Below are positions 48,225-57,897 of a stretch of DNA of 64,000 nucleotides, in pieces; positions within the stretch are counted from its first letter, which is position 1; the number at the start of each line of letters is the position of its first letter. The DNA comes from an uncultured Anaeromyxobacter sp. (lineage in GTDB: Bacteria; Myxococcota; Myxococcia; Myxococcales; Anaeromyxobacteraceae). The notes beneath the pieces are model-generated. The model had not been told where the DNA came from and did no database searches. It saw only the letters and a list, made by a program, of their open reading frames with translations. Position numbers and translations under genes: made by a program. The DNA lies in contig CAIVAR010000168.1 in assembly GCA_903904005.1 (NCBI GenBank), positions 1 through 64,000 on the forward strand. The letters run 5' to 3'.

Positions 48225-49598
48225 ATGGCGACTCCCGCGAACAGGGGACTCCGTTCCCGCGATGTTCCCGAGGCGGTCCGGGGTGTGCTCCGGCGGCTCG
48301 GGGAGGCGGGCCACCGCTCCTGGCTCGTCGGGGGCGTGGTGCGCGACCTGCTGCTCGACCGGACCCGCCACGACCCGGGCGAGTTCGACCTGGCGACCCC
48401 CGCGACCCCCGGTGAGGTGCAGGCCCTCTTCCGGAAGGTCATCCCCACCGGGATCGAACATGGAACCGTCACGGTCGTCGAGGGCGGGGCGCGCGTCGAG
48501 GTCACCACCTTCCGCGGGGAGGGTGCCTACGTCGACGGCCGCCGCCCCAGCCAGGTCACCTTCCACGGCGACCTCGAGGCCGACCTCGCCCGCCGGGACT
48601 TCACCGTGAACGCGATGGCGTGGGACCCGCTCGCCGACGAGCTGCGCGACCCGTTCGGCGGCCGTGCCGACCTCTCGCGCCGGATCATCCGGGCGGTGGG
48701 GGACGCGCGGGCCCGCTTCGCCGAGGACGGGCTGCGTCCGCTCCGCGGGGCGCGCTTCGTCTCCCAGCTCGGGTTCCGGCTCGCCCCCGCCACGCGCGAC
48801 GCCATCCCGGAGGCGTTGCCCGTGGTGGCGCTCGTCTCGCGGGAACGGGTGGCGGAGGAGCTCTCGCGCCTGCTCGTCGGTGCGCACGCTGCCGCGGGGC
48901 TGGAGACGCTCCGGACCACGGGGCTGCTCGGCGTCGTCCTCCCGCGCCTCGCCGCCCTCCCGGCGCCGCGCGTCCGCCACGCGCTCGCCGTGGCGTCCGA
49001 GCCCTTCCTGGCCTGCCGGGCGTCCGGTCCGGCCGGAGACCGGGAACGGTGCCGCCTGCTCCGGATGTCGGCGCTCCTCCACGTGCTCCCCCCCGAGGAG
49101 GCCCTGCAGTCGGTCGTGGAGCTCCGCTTGCCGAACCGGCTGGCGACCGGCGTCGTCGCCCTGTCGGGCGGCCGCTGCGGGCTCGACCAGGGCGGTCCCC
49201 CGGGCGGGAAGGGGAGCGCCGTCGACACCCGGCGGTGGCTCTCCGCCGTCGGGCGGGAGCAGGCGCCGCTCTTCCTCGAGCTCTGGAAGGCGGACGCACG
49301 CCACCAGGGCGCGAGGACGGTGGTCCGGACCGGCGAGGTGCGCCGCTTCCGGGCCCGCGTCGCCGCCGAGCTCCGGGCCGGGGTGCCCCTCTCCGTCGCC
49401 GACCTGCCGCTGGGGGGGAAGGACGTGCTGTCGCTGCTGCCCGGGGTGAGCGGCCGCCAGGTCGGGGAGGCGCTGCGCCTCCTCCTCGAGGAGGTCCTCG
49501 TGGACCCCGACCGGAACACCAGGGCCCTCCTCTCCGAGCGGCTCCGGGGCTGGTGGGCGGCCCGACCGGCCGATCCGGAGCACGCCGGACCGGCCTGA
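48225..49598 (+). CDS. cca: CCA tRNA nucleotidyltransferase / poly(A) polymerase family
   Basis: 457 residues. Class II nucleotidyltransferase head: SWLVGGVVRDLLL, the metal motif region GEFDLATPATP, RRDFTVNAMAWDPL, then DGLRPLRGARFVSQLGF. It adds CCA to tRNA 3' ends or A tails to RNA. The first acidic residue of the usual DxD is Glu53 (ExD with Asp55). The C-terminal 200 residues show no HD-domain signature. The tRNA gene in this window already encodes CCA, so repair rather than synthesis would be the task for that tRNA. Confidence 0.87.
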   Translation: MATPANRGLRSRDVPEAVRGVLRRLGEAGHRSWLVGGVVRDLLLDRTRHDPGEFDLATPATPGEVQALFRKVIPTGIEHGTVTVVEGGARVEVTTFRGEGAYVDGRRPSQVTFHGDLEADLARRDFTVNAMAWDPLADELRDPFGGRADLSRRIIRAVGDARARFAEDGLRPLRGARFVSQLGFRLAPATRDAIPEALPVVALVSRERVAEELSRLLVGAHAAAGLETLRTTGLLGVVLPRLAALPAPRVRHALAVASEPFLACRASGPAGDRERCRLLRMSALLHVLPPEEALQSVVELRLPNRLATGVVALSGGRCGLDQGGPPGGKGSAVDTRRWLSAVGREQAPLFLELWKADARHQGARTVVRTGEVRRFRARVAAELRAGVPLSVADLPLGGKDVLSLLPGVSGRQVGEALRLLLEEVLVDPDRNTRALLSERLRGWWAARPADPEHAGPA

Positions 49599-49670
49599 CC
49601 CGGCGCGTCGTTTTCCGGAGCCCCCGTGGTGCGGCGGGACTATCATCCCAGCGCCGAGTCCAGGATCCCA

Positions 49671-50885
49671 ATGCCCCAGCGCATCCTCTGCATCGAGAGC
49701 GATAACTCCTTCCGCGCCCGGCTCCGAAAGCTGCTCGAGGCCGAGGGTTTCGCGGTCGACGAGGCCTCGTCGGGGCTGGCCGGGATCCAGCGCGCCCTCA
49801 CGCTTCCCCCCGACCTGGTGATAGCCGACGTCCACCTCCCCGACATCGACGGGGTGGAGATCGCGAGCCGCCTGAAGCAGGAGCGGTCGCTGGCCGCTGT
49901 CCCGTTCCTGGCGCTCGGCGCGGCCGAGGCGGAGCACGACGTGGCGCTCGCCGCCGGCGCCGATGCCTTCCTCGCCCGCCCCGTCGAGGACCGGACGCTG
50001 ATGCAGGGCGTCCGGGCGGCGCTCTCCGGCCAGCGGGAGCAGCTTCCCGAGGCGGGGGAGCGGGCCGGTCTCCGCGCGTTCTCCTCGGCGATGGTGAACC
50101 ACCTCGAGCACGCGCTCGAGGACGCACGGACCTGGGAGGATCGCTGCCTCGAGCGGGACCGGCTCGGGCGGATCTTCATCGGCAACCTGGCCCACGAGCT
50201 CCGCACCGCGCTGACCCCCATGTCGGGCTACCTCAAGATCCTCGCGTCGGACAAGCTGGGGCCGCTGTCGGCGCAGCAGCACCGGATCCTGGAGTCGATC
50301 CAGGGCGCCACCGGGAGGCTCACCCGGGTGGTCGAGAACCTCTCCGACTTCGCGACGATGCAGGCCTCCGACGCCGCCCTCTTCCCGGCGGGCGTCGATC
50401 CGGACGTGCTCGCCGAAGAGGTGGTCGCCGACCTCCGTCCCGTGATCCGCGAGGCCCGGCTCCACGTCGCCGTCCAGAAGTCCGGCGGCGGGCCGATCAC
50501 CGCCGACCCCAAGAAGCTCCGCCAGGCTCTCGCCAACGTCGTCGGGAACGCCGTGAAGTTCTCCCCCCACGGCGGCGAGGTGCTCGTCGAGGTGCAGCGC
50601 GACGCCCGGGCGGTTCGCTTCGCCGTCTCCGACCAGGGGCCGGGCATCGTCCCCCAGGACCAGAAGCACGTCTTCGAGCCCTTCTTCCACGCCGCCGGCA
50701 AGGACGACCGCGCCAAGCACCCGGGAAGCGGACTGGGGTTGCCGGTGGCGCGGCGCATCGTGGAGGCCCACGGTGGGACGATCCTGCTCGAGAGCCCGCC
50801 CCGGGCCCAGTCCGAGGGCGTGCGGCGCCAGTTCACGGGCTCCAAGTTCGTCCTCGAGATCCCCCTCCAGCCCCCAGCGGGATAG
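49671..50885 (+). CDS. receiver-histidine kinase hybrid
   Basis: 404 residues. N-terminal receiver (acceptor Asp53 in VIADVHLPD, Lys replaced by Arg in LARPV), a linker helix, HisKA with His175 in [13 protein letters not shown], and HATPase ([32 protein letters not shown]). Cytosolic. The switch lysine of the receiver is arginine, which may stiffen signalling. It begins a plus-strand run and is followed after four bases by mnmA. Signal unknown. Confidence 0.88.
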   Translation: MPQRILCIESDNSFRARLRKLLEAEGFAVDEASSGLAGIQRALTLPPDLVIADVHLPDIDGVEIASRLKQERSLAAVPFLALGAAEAEHDVALAAGADAFLARPVEDRTLMQGVRAALSGQREQLPEAGERAGLRAFSSAMVNHLEHALEDARTWEDRCLERDRLGRIFIGNLAHELRTALTPMSGYLKILASDKLGPLSAQQHRILESIQGATGRLTRVVENLSDFATMQASDAALFPAGVDPDVLAEEVVADLRPVIREARLHVAVQKSGGGPITADPKKLRQALANVVGNAVKFSPHGGEVLVEVQRDARAVRFAVSDQGPGIVPQDQKHVFEPFFHAAGKDDRAKHPGSGLGLPVARRIVEAHGGTILLESPPRAQSEGVRRQFTGSKFVLEIPLQPPAG

Positions 50886-50889
50886 GCGG

Positions 50890-51948
50890 ATGCGGGTCCT
50901 CGTGGCGATGTCGGGCGGCGTCGACTCTTCGGCCGCCGCGGCGCTCCTGGTCGAGCAGGGGCACGAGGTGGTGGGCGTCTCGATGCGGGTCCACGACTTC
51001 TCCGATCGGGCGCGGGGGCGCTCGTGCTGCGCGCCGGACGACCTCGAGGATGCGCGCGCGGTGGCCCGCCGGCTGGGGATCCCGTTCTACGTGGCCAACG
51101 TCGAGGATGCCTTCGGCCGGCGCGTGATCGACCGGTTCGTCGACGACTACCTCTCCGGCCTCACCCCCAACCCCTGCATCGCCTGCAACGCCGAGGTGAA
51201 GTTCGACTGGCTCCTGCGCCGGGCGCGGGGCATGGGCGCCCGGCTCGCCACCGGCCACTACGCGCGCGTCGAGCGCCGCGCCGGCCGGATGGCGCTCCTC
51301 GCCGGAGCCGATCGGGCCAAGGACCAGAGCTACTTCCTCCACGGCCTCGGACAGGCCGAGCTCGGGGACGTCCTCTTCCCGGTGGGGAGCCTCGAAAAGG
51401 GGGAGGTGCGCGCCATCGCCGTCCGCGCTGGCCTCTCCACCGCCGCGAAGGCCGAGTCGCAGGAGATCTGCTTCGTCACCGACGGTGACGCGGGGCGCTT
51501 CGTCGAGCTCCGGCGCCCCGGGTCGGCGCGCCCCGGGGAGGTGGTCGACGGGACGGGGAGGGTGCTCGGCCGGCATGGTGGCGTCCACCGGTTCACCGTG
51601 GGGCAACGGCGCGGGCTGGGGATCGCGGCGGGGGCACCCGCCTACGTGGTCCGGCTCGAGCCCGGATCCGCCCGCGTGGTGGTGGGCTCGTCGGAGGAGG
51701 CCTCGGCCGACCGGTTCCGGGTCGAGGAGATGCGCTGGGTGGCCGGCACGCCGCCGCCCGCGTCCGGCCCCTTCCTCGTCCGCGTTCGCCACCGGCACGA
51801 GGGGGAGGAAGGGGAGGTCCTCCCGGCTCCGGGCGGTGCGGCCGAGGTCCGGCTGCGCGCGCCGGTCCGCGGGATCGCGCCGGGGCAGTCGGCCGTGTTC
51901 TACGACGGGGACGAGGTGGTGGGCGGTGGACGGATCGCGCGCGGATAG
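50890..51948 (+). CDS. mnmA: tRNA-specific 2-thiouridylase MnmA
   Basis: 352 residues. PP-loop [15 protein letters not shown] at the N-terminus, catalytic cysteines in NPCIACN and [20 protein letters not shown], and VGQRRGLGI near the end. It puts sulfur on U34 of Glu, Gln and Lys tRNAs. Full family length. It overlaps the methylthiotransferase gene by 23 bases. Confidence 0.94.
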   Translation: MRVLVAMSGGVDSSAAAALLVEQGHEVVGVSMRVHDFSDRARGRSCCAPDDLEDARAVARRLGIPFYVANVEDAFGRRVIDRFVDDYLSGLTPNPCIACNAEVKFDWLLRRARGMGARLATGHYARVERRAGRMALLAGADRAKDQSYFLHGLGQAELGDVLFPVGSLEKGEVRAIAVRAGLSTAAKAESQEICFVTDGDAGRFVELRRPGSARPGEVVDGTGRVLGRHGGVHRFTVGQRRGLGIAAGAPAYVVRLEPGSARVVVGSSEEASADRFRVEEMRWVAGTPPPASGPFLVRVRHRHEGEEGEVLPAPGGAAEVRLRAPVRGIAPGQSAVFYDGDEVVGGGRIARG

Positions 51949-53242
51949 CGTCGCGCTCGTCGCGCTCGGGTGCAGGGTGGGGCGTGCCGATGCCGGATCG
52001 GTCGCGGCCGACCTTCCTCCCGGGTTCCGCGAGGCCGCGCCCGGCGAATCGCCGGCCTGGGTCGTCGTCTCGACCTGCTCGGTGACCGCCGACGCGGCGG
52101 CGAGTTCCCGGCAGGCGGTCCGGCGCGCCGCCCGCGAGCATCCCGGGGCGCGCATCGTGGTGGCCGGCTGCCACGCCCGGGCGGAGGAGGGGGATCTCGC
52201 CGCCATCCCCGGCGTTGCCGCGGTGGTCGGTCCGCGGGACCACGCGGCGCTCCCCCTGCTCCTCGAGCGGCTCCGTGCCGGGGAGGCGCCGGAGGAGGCG
52301 CTCGTGGCGGCGCGTGCCGAATCGCCGGATTGGGTCGCCTCGCCGCGCCCGGGGACCGGCCCGGCGCGGCCGGTCCTCAAGATCCAGGACGGGTGCGACG
52401 GGGCGTGCGCCTACTGCTCCGTCCCCATCTTCCGCGGCGTCGCGCGATCGCTCCCGCTCGCGGCGTGCCTGGCCCGGATAGCCTCCCACGGCGCCCACCG
52501 GGACGAGGTGGTGCTCTCGGGGGTCCACCTCGGGGGCTGGGGGCGCGACCTCGCCCCGCGCCGGTCGCTCGCCGAACTGGTCCGCGCCGTGGCCGCCGCC
52601 CGGACGGTCCACCGGCTCCGGCTGTCGTCGATCGAGCCGCTCGAGCTCCCGCTCGACCTCGTCGCCGGGGAGGGGGGCGCCCTCCTCTGCGAGCACTTTC
52701 ACCTCCCGCTGCAGAGCGGGTCGGACCGCCTGCTGGTTGCCATGGGCCGGCCTTACCGGGCGGCCGAATACGCGACGATCGTGGAGGCGGCCTGGCGCGT
52801 GCGCCCCGGCGCCGCCATCGGCGCCGACGTGATGGCCGGATTTCCGGGCGAGACCGAGGCCGACCACCGGGCCACGCTCTCGTTCCTCGCGTCGCTGCCC
52901 ATCGCATACGTGCACGTCTTCCCCTTCTCGCCCCGCCCCGGGACGCGCGCCGAGGCGATGGGGGGACGCCCGCCACCGGGCGAGGTGGCACGCCGCGTCG
53001 CCGAGCTGCGGGCGCTGTCGGCCCGGCGCCGGGCCGCCTTCCAGGAGGGGCTCCGGGGGCGGGAGCTCGAGGTGGTGGTCGAGCGGGTCCGCGGTCCGGT
53101 GGCGAGCGGAACCTCGCGCGAGTACGCGCCGGTGCGGTTCCCCGCCCGCGGCGCCACGCGCGGCTCCGTCGTCCGCGTGCGGGCCGGCGACGAGGGCGTC
53201 CAGGTCGGAAGCGGGGTTGCCGGCGACGCCGCGCCGTCGTAG
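51926..53242 (+). CDS. mtaB: MtaB-like tRNA methylthiotransferase
   Basis: 438 residues. The MTTase domain supplies cysteines in [18 protein letters not shown] and VAGCHAR; the radical SAM site is [29 protein letters not shown] and [12 protein letters not shown] follow; a TRAM-like end. MtaB methylthiolates the t6A37 base of tRNAs. Start GTG with GAGGTGG upstream, inside mnmA. Two tRNA sulfur enzymes in tandem suggest shared iron-sulfur and sulfur supply. MiaB-like activity is less likely because of the LGCRVG-type opening. Confidence 0.87.
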   Translation: MDGSRADSVALVALGCRVGRADAGSVAADLPPGFREAAPGESPAWVVVSTCSVTADAAASSRQAVRRAAREHPGARIVVAGCHARAEEGDLAAIPGVAAVVGPRDHAALPLLLERLRAGEAPEEALVAARAESPDWVASPRPGTGPARPVLKIQDGCDGACAYCSVPIFRGVARSLPLAACLARIASHGAHRDEVVLSGVHLGGWGRDLAPRRSLAELVRAVAAARTVHRLRLSSIEPLELPLDLVAGEGGALLCEHFHLPLQSGSDRLLVAMGRPYRAAEYATIVEAAWRVRPGAAIGADVMAGFPGETEADHRATLSFLASLPIAYVHVFPFSPRPGTRAEAMGGRPPPGEVARRVAELRALSARRRAAFQEGLRGRELEVVVERVRGPVASGTSREYAPVRFPARGATRGSVVRVRAGDEGVQVGSGVAGDAAPS

Positions 53243-53251
53243 GAAGCTGCC

Positions 53252-54826
53252 ATGCGACTTCCCGACGGGCGAGAGGTCCCGGACCTGCACGTCGATCCGG
53301 AGGTGGTGGCGCGCTGCCGAGCGCTCGCCTCCCGGGTGACCGGCGAGGTGATGGGCTTCGTGGAGCGCCACACCACGGTCTCCATCGAGCGCACCGTGCT
53401 GCGGCAGCTGGGCTTCCACGACGCCGGCCCCCGCGGGATCCCGCTCGTCAACCTCATGGTGGACGCGCTCCACGAGCGGGGTCTCCTCGGGAAGGGGGCC
53501 GCCTGGTGGTTCGGCTGGGCGCTGCGCCGGGGTGCGCGCGACCCCATGCAGGTGGTGGAGCGGATCACCGGGCTCCCCCGCTCGCCGGAACCCCTTCCTC
53601 CCGCCGAGGAGGGGGCGCTGCGGGCGGAGGTCGCCGCCGAGGCCCGCGCCGCCGCCGCCGAGCTCCGCCGGCGCGTCGAATCGCGAGACGCGCTGCGGGA
53701 AGAGCTCGGGATGGGCCCCCGGCCGCACAAGTACCTGATCGTCGCCACCGGCAACATCCACGACGACGTGGAGCAGGCGCGCGCGGCGGCCCAGGCCGGC
53801 GCCGACATCATCGCCGTCATCCGCTCCACGGCCCAGTCGCTCCTCGACTACGTGCCCCACGGCGCCACCACCGAGGGCTACGGCGGGACCTACGCCACCC
53901 AGGAGAACTTCCGCATCATGCGGGAGGCGCTCGACGCCGAGTCCCGGCGGCTCAAGCGCTACGTGATGCTCACCAACTACGCGTCCGGGCTCTGCATGGG
54001 GGAGATCGCCTACGCGGCGGCGTGGGAGCGGCTCGACATGCTGCTCAACGACGCCATGTACGGCATCCTCTTCCGCGACATCAACATGCGGCGGACGCTG
54101 TGCGACCAGTACTTCTCGCGCCGCATCACCGCCTACGCGGGGGTGATCATCAACACCGGCGAGGACAACTACATCACCACCGCCGACGCCGACGAGGCCG
54201 CCCACACCGTCATCGCCAGCCAGTTCGTCAACGAGTCCTTCGCCCACCGGGCCGGCCTCCCCGACCGGCTCATCGGGCTCGGCCACAGCTTCGAGATCGA
54301 CCCGCACCGGGAGGACACGCTGGCGCGCGAGATGGCCCAGGCGCTCCTCGTGCGCACCCTCTTTCCGGAGGCCCCCATCAAGTACATGCCCCCCACCAAG
54401 CACAAGGAGGGGGACATCTTCTTCAGCCACGCCTACGACGTGCAGGCCGACGTGGTGGCGCGGGTCACCGGCCAGTCGATCCAGTTGCTCGGCATGATGA
54501 CCGAAGCGATGCACAATCCCTTCCTCATGGATCGCTACGTGGCCCTGAAGAGCGCCGACTACGTCTACCGGGCCTGGAAGTCCATGGGCAGCGAGATCCA
54601 GTTCCGGCCCGGCGGGATGGTGGAGCGGCGTGCTGCCGGCACGCTCGAGAAGGCGCTCCGCCTGCTCGAGGAGGTGGCCGAGGAGGGGCTCCTCGCCGCC
54701 ATCGGCAAGGCCCGCTTCGGGGACGTGTCGCGGCGGGAGGACGGGGGCAAGGGGCTCGCCGGGGTGATCGCGCGGGACCCGGACTACTTCAACCCGTTCC
54801 TCGACATCCTGGAGGGGCGCCCTTGA
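53252..54826 (+). CDS. kamD: lysine 5,6-aminomutase alpha subunit KamD
   Basis: 524 residues, full length. The catalytic barrel shows TGNIHDDVEQARAAA, ADIIAVIRSTAQSLLDYVP, GATTEGYGGTYATQENFR and IKYMPPTKHKEGDIFFSHAYD, all close to known KamD/D-ornithine aminomutase-like large subunits. With KamE it moves the terminal amino group of beta-lysine (or D-lysine) using adenosylcobalamin and PLP. It follows mtaB by nine bases. The partner gene kamE is separated from it by one lipoprotein gene. Confidence 0.95.
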   Translation: MRLPDGREVPDLHVDPEVVARCRALASRVTGEVMGFVERHTTVSIERTVLRQLGFHDAGPRGIPLVNLMVDALHERGLLGKGAAWWFGWALRRGARDPMQVVERITGLPRSPEPLPPAEEGALRAEVAAEARAAAAELRRRVESRDALREELGMGPRPHKYLIVATGNIHDDVEQARAAAQAGADIIAVIRSTAQSLLDYVPHGATTEGYGGTYATQENFRIMREALDAESRRLKRYVMLTNYASGLCMGEIAYAAAWERLDMLLNDAMYGILFRDINMRRTLCDQYFSRRITAYAGVIINTGEDNYITTADADEAAHTVIASQFVNESFAHRAGLPDRLIGLGHSFEIDPHREDTLAREMAQALLVRTLFPEAPIKYMPPTKHKEGDIFFSHAYDVQADVVARVTGQSIQLLGMMTEAMHNPFLMDRYVALKSADYVYRAWKSMGSEIQFRPGGMVERRAAGTLEKALRLLEEVAEEGLLAAIGKARFGDVSRREDGGKGLAGVIARDPDYFNPFLDILEGRP

Positions 54827-55326
54827 GGCGCGGGAACGCCCTCGCCCTGGCGGCCCTGCTCGCGGCCTCCTGCGCCCGCGTGGCCCCGGTGTCGCGCCCC
54901 ACCAGCGACGGTTCGGGACGGGTCTACGCGGTGGCGGCCCTGACCTTCGAGGCGCCAGCCACCTGGCGCGCCGATGGCGATCCACGCAGCGTGAAACTGA
55001 CCTCCCCGGCCGGCGACGCCCGGGTGGAGGTCAAGGTCACCGCGGTCCCCGGGTCCGCGGCCAGCTGCCTGGCCGGGGCGGAGGAGGCGCTCGAGCGCGG
55101 GGCCTCGTCCCTCACCGGCGTGCGGCGGCACCCCTCCACCTTCGCTGGAAGGAAGGCCATCGCCCAGGAGGCCGACCAGGGTGGATGGCACGGCTGGGCC
55201 TGGGCCACCTGCGACCGTGGCGAGCAGTACCGGGTCTTCCTGGCCGGGAGGGCGCCGGTCTCCCGGGACACCATCGAGGTCCAGCGCCGGCTGGTGGCCA
55301 CCGCCCGGATGGGAGGAACCCCGTGA
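54823..55326 (+). CDS. lipoprotein of unknown function inside the kam operon
   Basis: 167 residues from TTG, which overlaps the kamD stop as TTGA. The signal peptide (NALALAALLAASC) ends in a lipobox, so the mature protein begins at Cys17. The rest is a small beta-rich domain (VAALTFEAPATWRADGDPRSVK, GRKAIAQEADQGGW) reminiscent of PsbP-like or DUF1795 lipoproteins. It overlaps kamE by four bases (GTGA). No role in lysine metabolism is known for such a protein. Confidence 0.72.
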   Translation: MRRGNALALAALLAASCARVAPVSRPTSDGSGRVYAVAALTFEAPATWRADGDPRSVKLTSPAGDARVEVKVTAVPGSAASCLAGAEEALERGASSLTGVRRHPSTFAGRKAIAQEADQGGWHGWAWATCDRGEQYRVFLAGRAPVSRDTIEVQRRLVATARMGGTP

Positions 55327-56108
55327 GCGTTCCCGGGAAGGGCGGGGCGCCCGAGCTCGTGCGCCCCTACGGCGACCGGCGCGACGACGGCGTGGTGCAG
55401 CTCTCGTTCGTGCTGCCGGTGGTCGCTGGCGACCGGGCGCGGGAGGCGGCCACGCAGGTGGCCCGGAAGATGGGGCTCTCCGGGATCCACGTCGCGGCGA
55501 TGGAGCAGGCGGCCGAGGGCTACACCTTCTTCGTCGTCTACGGCCGCACCGACGCCGCCGTCGATCTCGCGGCCATCGACGTGCCCGAGGTGAAGGTGAA
55601 GAAGCGCGGCTTCGACGACCTGAACGCGCTCGTTTCCCGGGAGCTGGGGCGGCGCATCGTCGTGCTGGGAGCCTGCACGGGCTCCGACGCCCACGCGGTG
55701 GGGATCGACGCCATCATGAACATGAAGGGGTTCGCCGGGGACTACGGCCTGGAACGCTACCCCGCCTTCGACGCCCGCAACCTCGGGTCGCAGGTGGAGA
55801 ACGCGGCACTGGCGCGGGCCTGCCGGGACGCCGGGGCCGACGCGGTGCTGGTCTCGCAGGTGGTCACCCAGCGGGACGTGCACAAGGAGAACGCCCGCGC
55901 CTTCCTCGACGAGCTCGGGAAGCTGGGGCTCCGGGACCGGATCGTGACCGTCCTGGGTGGCCCCCGGATCGACCACCGCCTCGCGCTCGAGCTCGGCTAC
56001 GACGCCGGCTTCGGCCCGGGGACGAAGCCTTCCGACGTGGCGAACTACATCGCGGGGCGCGTGCTCGAAAGGGCGGGCAAGGTCCCCACGGAGGTGCACG
56101 ATGGCTGA
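55323..56108 (+). CDS. kamE: lysine 5,6-aminomutase beta subunit KamE
   Basis: 261 residues. The cobalamin-binding motif is [12 protein letters not shown] (His124 as lower ligand), then [16 protein letters not shown] with Lys135, the PLP Schiff-base lysine. The 11-residue gap between them equals that of His133/Lys144 in the characterised clostridial enzyme. Later parts ([44 protein letters not shown]) complete the B12 domain. GTG start by overlap with the lipoprotein; eight bases overlap with kal. Confidence 0.95.
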   Translation: MSVPGKGGAPELVRPYGDRRDDGVVQLSFVLPVVAGDRAREAATQVARKMGLSGIHVAAMEQAAEGYTFFVVYGRTDAAVDLAAIDVPEVKVKKRGFDDLNALVSRELGRRIVVLGACTGSDAHAVGIDAIMNMKGFAGDYGLERYPAFDARNLGSQVENAALARACRDAGADAVLVSQVVTQRDVHKENARAFLDELGKLGLRDRIVTVLGGPRIDHRLALELGYDAGFGPGTKPSDVANYIAGRVLERAGKVPTEVHDG

Positions 56109-56496
56109 CGGCGTCCTCATCCGCATGCGCATGTCGCAGGCCGACGCCCACTACGGCGGGAACCTGGTGGACGGGGCGCGCATGCTCCAGCTCTTCGGCG
56201 ATGTGGCCACGGAACTGCTCATCCGCCACGACGGGGACGAGGGGCTCTTCCGAGCCTACGACTCGGTGGAGTTCCTCGCGCCGGTGCACGCCGGCGACTA
56301 CGTCGAGGTCACCGGGGAGATCACCCGGGTGGGCGGGACGTCGCGAGCCATGCGGTTCGAGGCCCGGAAGGTGGTGGTCCCGCGCCCCGACCTCTCGGAC
56401 AGCGCCGCCGACCTCCTCGTGGAGCCGGTGGTGGTGTGTCGGGCCACCGGCACCTGCGTCGTGCCGAGTGACAAGCAGCGACGCGTGCGGGGATAG
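56101..56496 (+). CDS. kal: 3-aminobutyryl-CoA ammonia lyase Kal
   Basis: 131 residues, a single hotdog domain ([43 protein letters not shown]). Length and wording match Kal of lysine-fermenting bacteria, which releases ammonia from 3-aminobutyryl-CoA to give crotonyl-CoA. The position between kamE and kce confirms the call over a general thioesterase. It overlaps the kamE stop. Confidence 0.92.
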   Translation: MADGVLIRMRMSQADAHYGGNLVDGARMLQLFGDVATELLIRHDGDEGLFRAYDSVEFLAPVHAGDYVEVTGEITRVGGTSRAMRFEARKVVVPRPDLSDSAADLLVEPVVVCRATGTCVVPSDKQRRVRG

Positions 56497-56508
56497 ACCG
56501 GAGGCACC

Positions 56509-57327
56509 ATGGGGGAGAAGGCCATCGTCACCTGCGCCGTCGTCGGCGCCGAGGTGACCCGCGAGCAGAGCGCCGCGGTGCCGTACACGCCGGAGGAGAT
56601 CGCCCGGGCGTCGGTCGACGCCTGGCGCGAGGGGGCGGCCGTCGTCCACCTCCACGCCCGCCACCCGGACGGACGCCCGTCCCAGCGTGCCGAACACTTC
56701 CGGGAGATCGTCGACCGCATCCGGTCGGCCGGGTCCGACGTGGTCATCCAGTGCTCCACCGGGGGTGCGGTCGGGATGGGGGTCGAGGAGCGGCTCGGCT
56801 CGCTCGTGGACGGGGCCGAGATGGCCACCCTGAACATGGGCACCCTCAACTTCGGCGACGAGGTCTTCGTGAACTCCCGCCCCGACATCGTCCGCATCGC
56901 CGGCCGGATCCGCGAACGGGGTCTCGTCGCCGAGTGCGAGGTCTACGACGCGGGAATGCTCGAGACGCTGCGCTGGCTCCTCGACAGGGGGCACCTGGGC
57001 CACCCGTACCACGTGCAGTTCGTGCTGGGCGTGCCGGGCGGGATGTCGGGCACGGAGCGCAACCTGCGATTCCTCGTCGAGGGGATGCCCGAGCCCGCCC
57101 ACTGGACCGTGGCCGGGATCGGCCGCTTCGAGATGCCGATGGCCGAGCTCTCGCTGCGGCTCGGGGGGCACGTCCGGGTGGGGCTGGAGGACAACCTCTA
57201 CGTGTCGAAGGGGGTGCTCGCGACGGGCAACCCCGAACTGGTCGCGGCGGCCGTCCGGATGGTCTCGGCGTCCGGCCGGGAGCTGGCAACGCCCGCCGAA
57301 GCCCGGCGGATCCTGGAGATCCCATGA
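56509..57327 (+). CDS. kce: 3-keto-5-aminohexanoate cleavage enzyme Kce (BKACE)
   Basis: 272 residues. The zinc-binding HLHARHPDGRPSQ (His47 and His49) and the BKACE segments VIQCSTGGAVGM, ATLNMGTLNFGDEVFVNS and VGLEDNLYVSKG are present. Kce condenses 3-keto-5-aminohexanoate with acetyl-CoA to give 3-aminobutyryl-CoA and acetoacetate. BKACE proteins act on several beta-keto acids, but the kam/kal neighbourhood supports the lysine role. It overlaps the following gene by four bases (ATGA). Confidence 0.94.
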   Translation: MGEKAIVTCAVVGAEVTREQSAAVPYTPEEIARASVDAWREGAAVVHLHARHPDGRPSQRAEHFREIVDRIRSAGSDVVIQCSTGGAVGMGVEERLGSLVDGAEMATLNMGTLNFGDEVFVNSRPDIVRIAGRIRERGLVAECEVYDAGMLETLRWLLDRGHLGHPYHVQFVLGVPGGMSGTERNLRFLVEGMPEPAHWTVAGIGRFEMPMAELSLRLGGHVRVGLEDNLYVSKGVLATGNPELVAAAVRMVSASGRELATPAEARRILEIP

Positions 57328-57809
57328 GCCTCAAGGAATGGCTGGTGCGGTTCAAGTCGCAGCACGAGCAGGCCCGGGGGGGGCGGCTCTCTGGGGACGG
57401 CCTGGCCGACTACCGGGCCGGGCGCGACGAGCTGGCCCGCGCGCTGCTCGGCGCGCAGGCTGCGAGCCTCAAGCCGGGAGAGGTCCCGCGCCAGGCGCTC
57501 CGCGTGGCCCGGGCCCTCCAGGCGGACCTCGAGTGGAGCGTCGACCGGGTACGCGCCGTCACCCAGGAGCTCTCGGCGGGCGGTTTCTCGGCGCTCCTCG
57601 CCAAGGTGCCTCCCACCGACGAGGAGATCAAGTTCCAGCTTCGGCTGCCCGGCGCGGAGGTCATCGCCGGCAGGGCCCGTGTCGCCGGCTCCGTGGTGAT
57701 GCCTTCGGTGGTGCGGGTCTCCTTCGCCTTCCAGGGGCTGGGGGAAGCCGAGCGGGACAAGGTGGAGTTCGCGGTGTTCGACACGGTGCTGCAGAGCATC
57801 CAGGTCTGA
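57324..57809 (+). CDS. PilZ-like domain protein
   Basis: 161 residues. The N-terminal half is helical (VPRQALRVARALQADLEW). The second half resembles a PilZ barrel, with RVRAVTQELSAGGFSALL in place of the RxxxR...[D/N]xSxxG c-di-GMP motif, so one or more ligand residues are changed (Glu for Asp/Asn). It could bind c-di-GMP weakly or not at all. Coupled to kce by ATGA; last gene of the run. Confidence 0.62.
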   Translation: MSLKEWLVRFKSQHEQARGGRLSGDGLADYRAGRDELARALLGAQAASLKPGEVPRQALRVARALQADLEWSVDRVRAVTQELSAGGFSALLAKVPPTDEEIKFQLRLPGAEVIAGRARVAGSVVMPSVVRVSFAFQGLGEAERDKVEFAVFDTVLQSIQV

Positions 57810-57832
57810 CGCGGCCGGGTGGCGGAAAAGAG

Positions 57833-57869
57833 AAGGCGGCTCCGGGGCCCGCCGCCCCGGAACCGCCTT
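57833..57869 (-). terminator. intrinsic terminator between convergent operons
   Basis: AAGGCGG and TCCGGGG pair with CCCCGGA and CCGCCTT in a 14-pair stem. Read on the minus strand the stem is followed by CTCTTTTCC, a short U-tract, so it best fits the end of the beta-barrel gene transcript. It can also block read-through from the lysine operon. Confidence 0.7.
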
Positions 57870-57897
57870 CCGCGCCCCACGCGCGCTACGACGACGA

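Noticed and set aside
51970-55326. An 1118-codon plus-strand frame through mtaB and kamD.
   Set aside because: Only the last 168 codons encode a credible protein (the lipoprotein); the rest is Arg/Ala/Pro shadow of the true genes.
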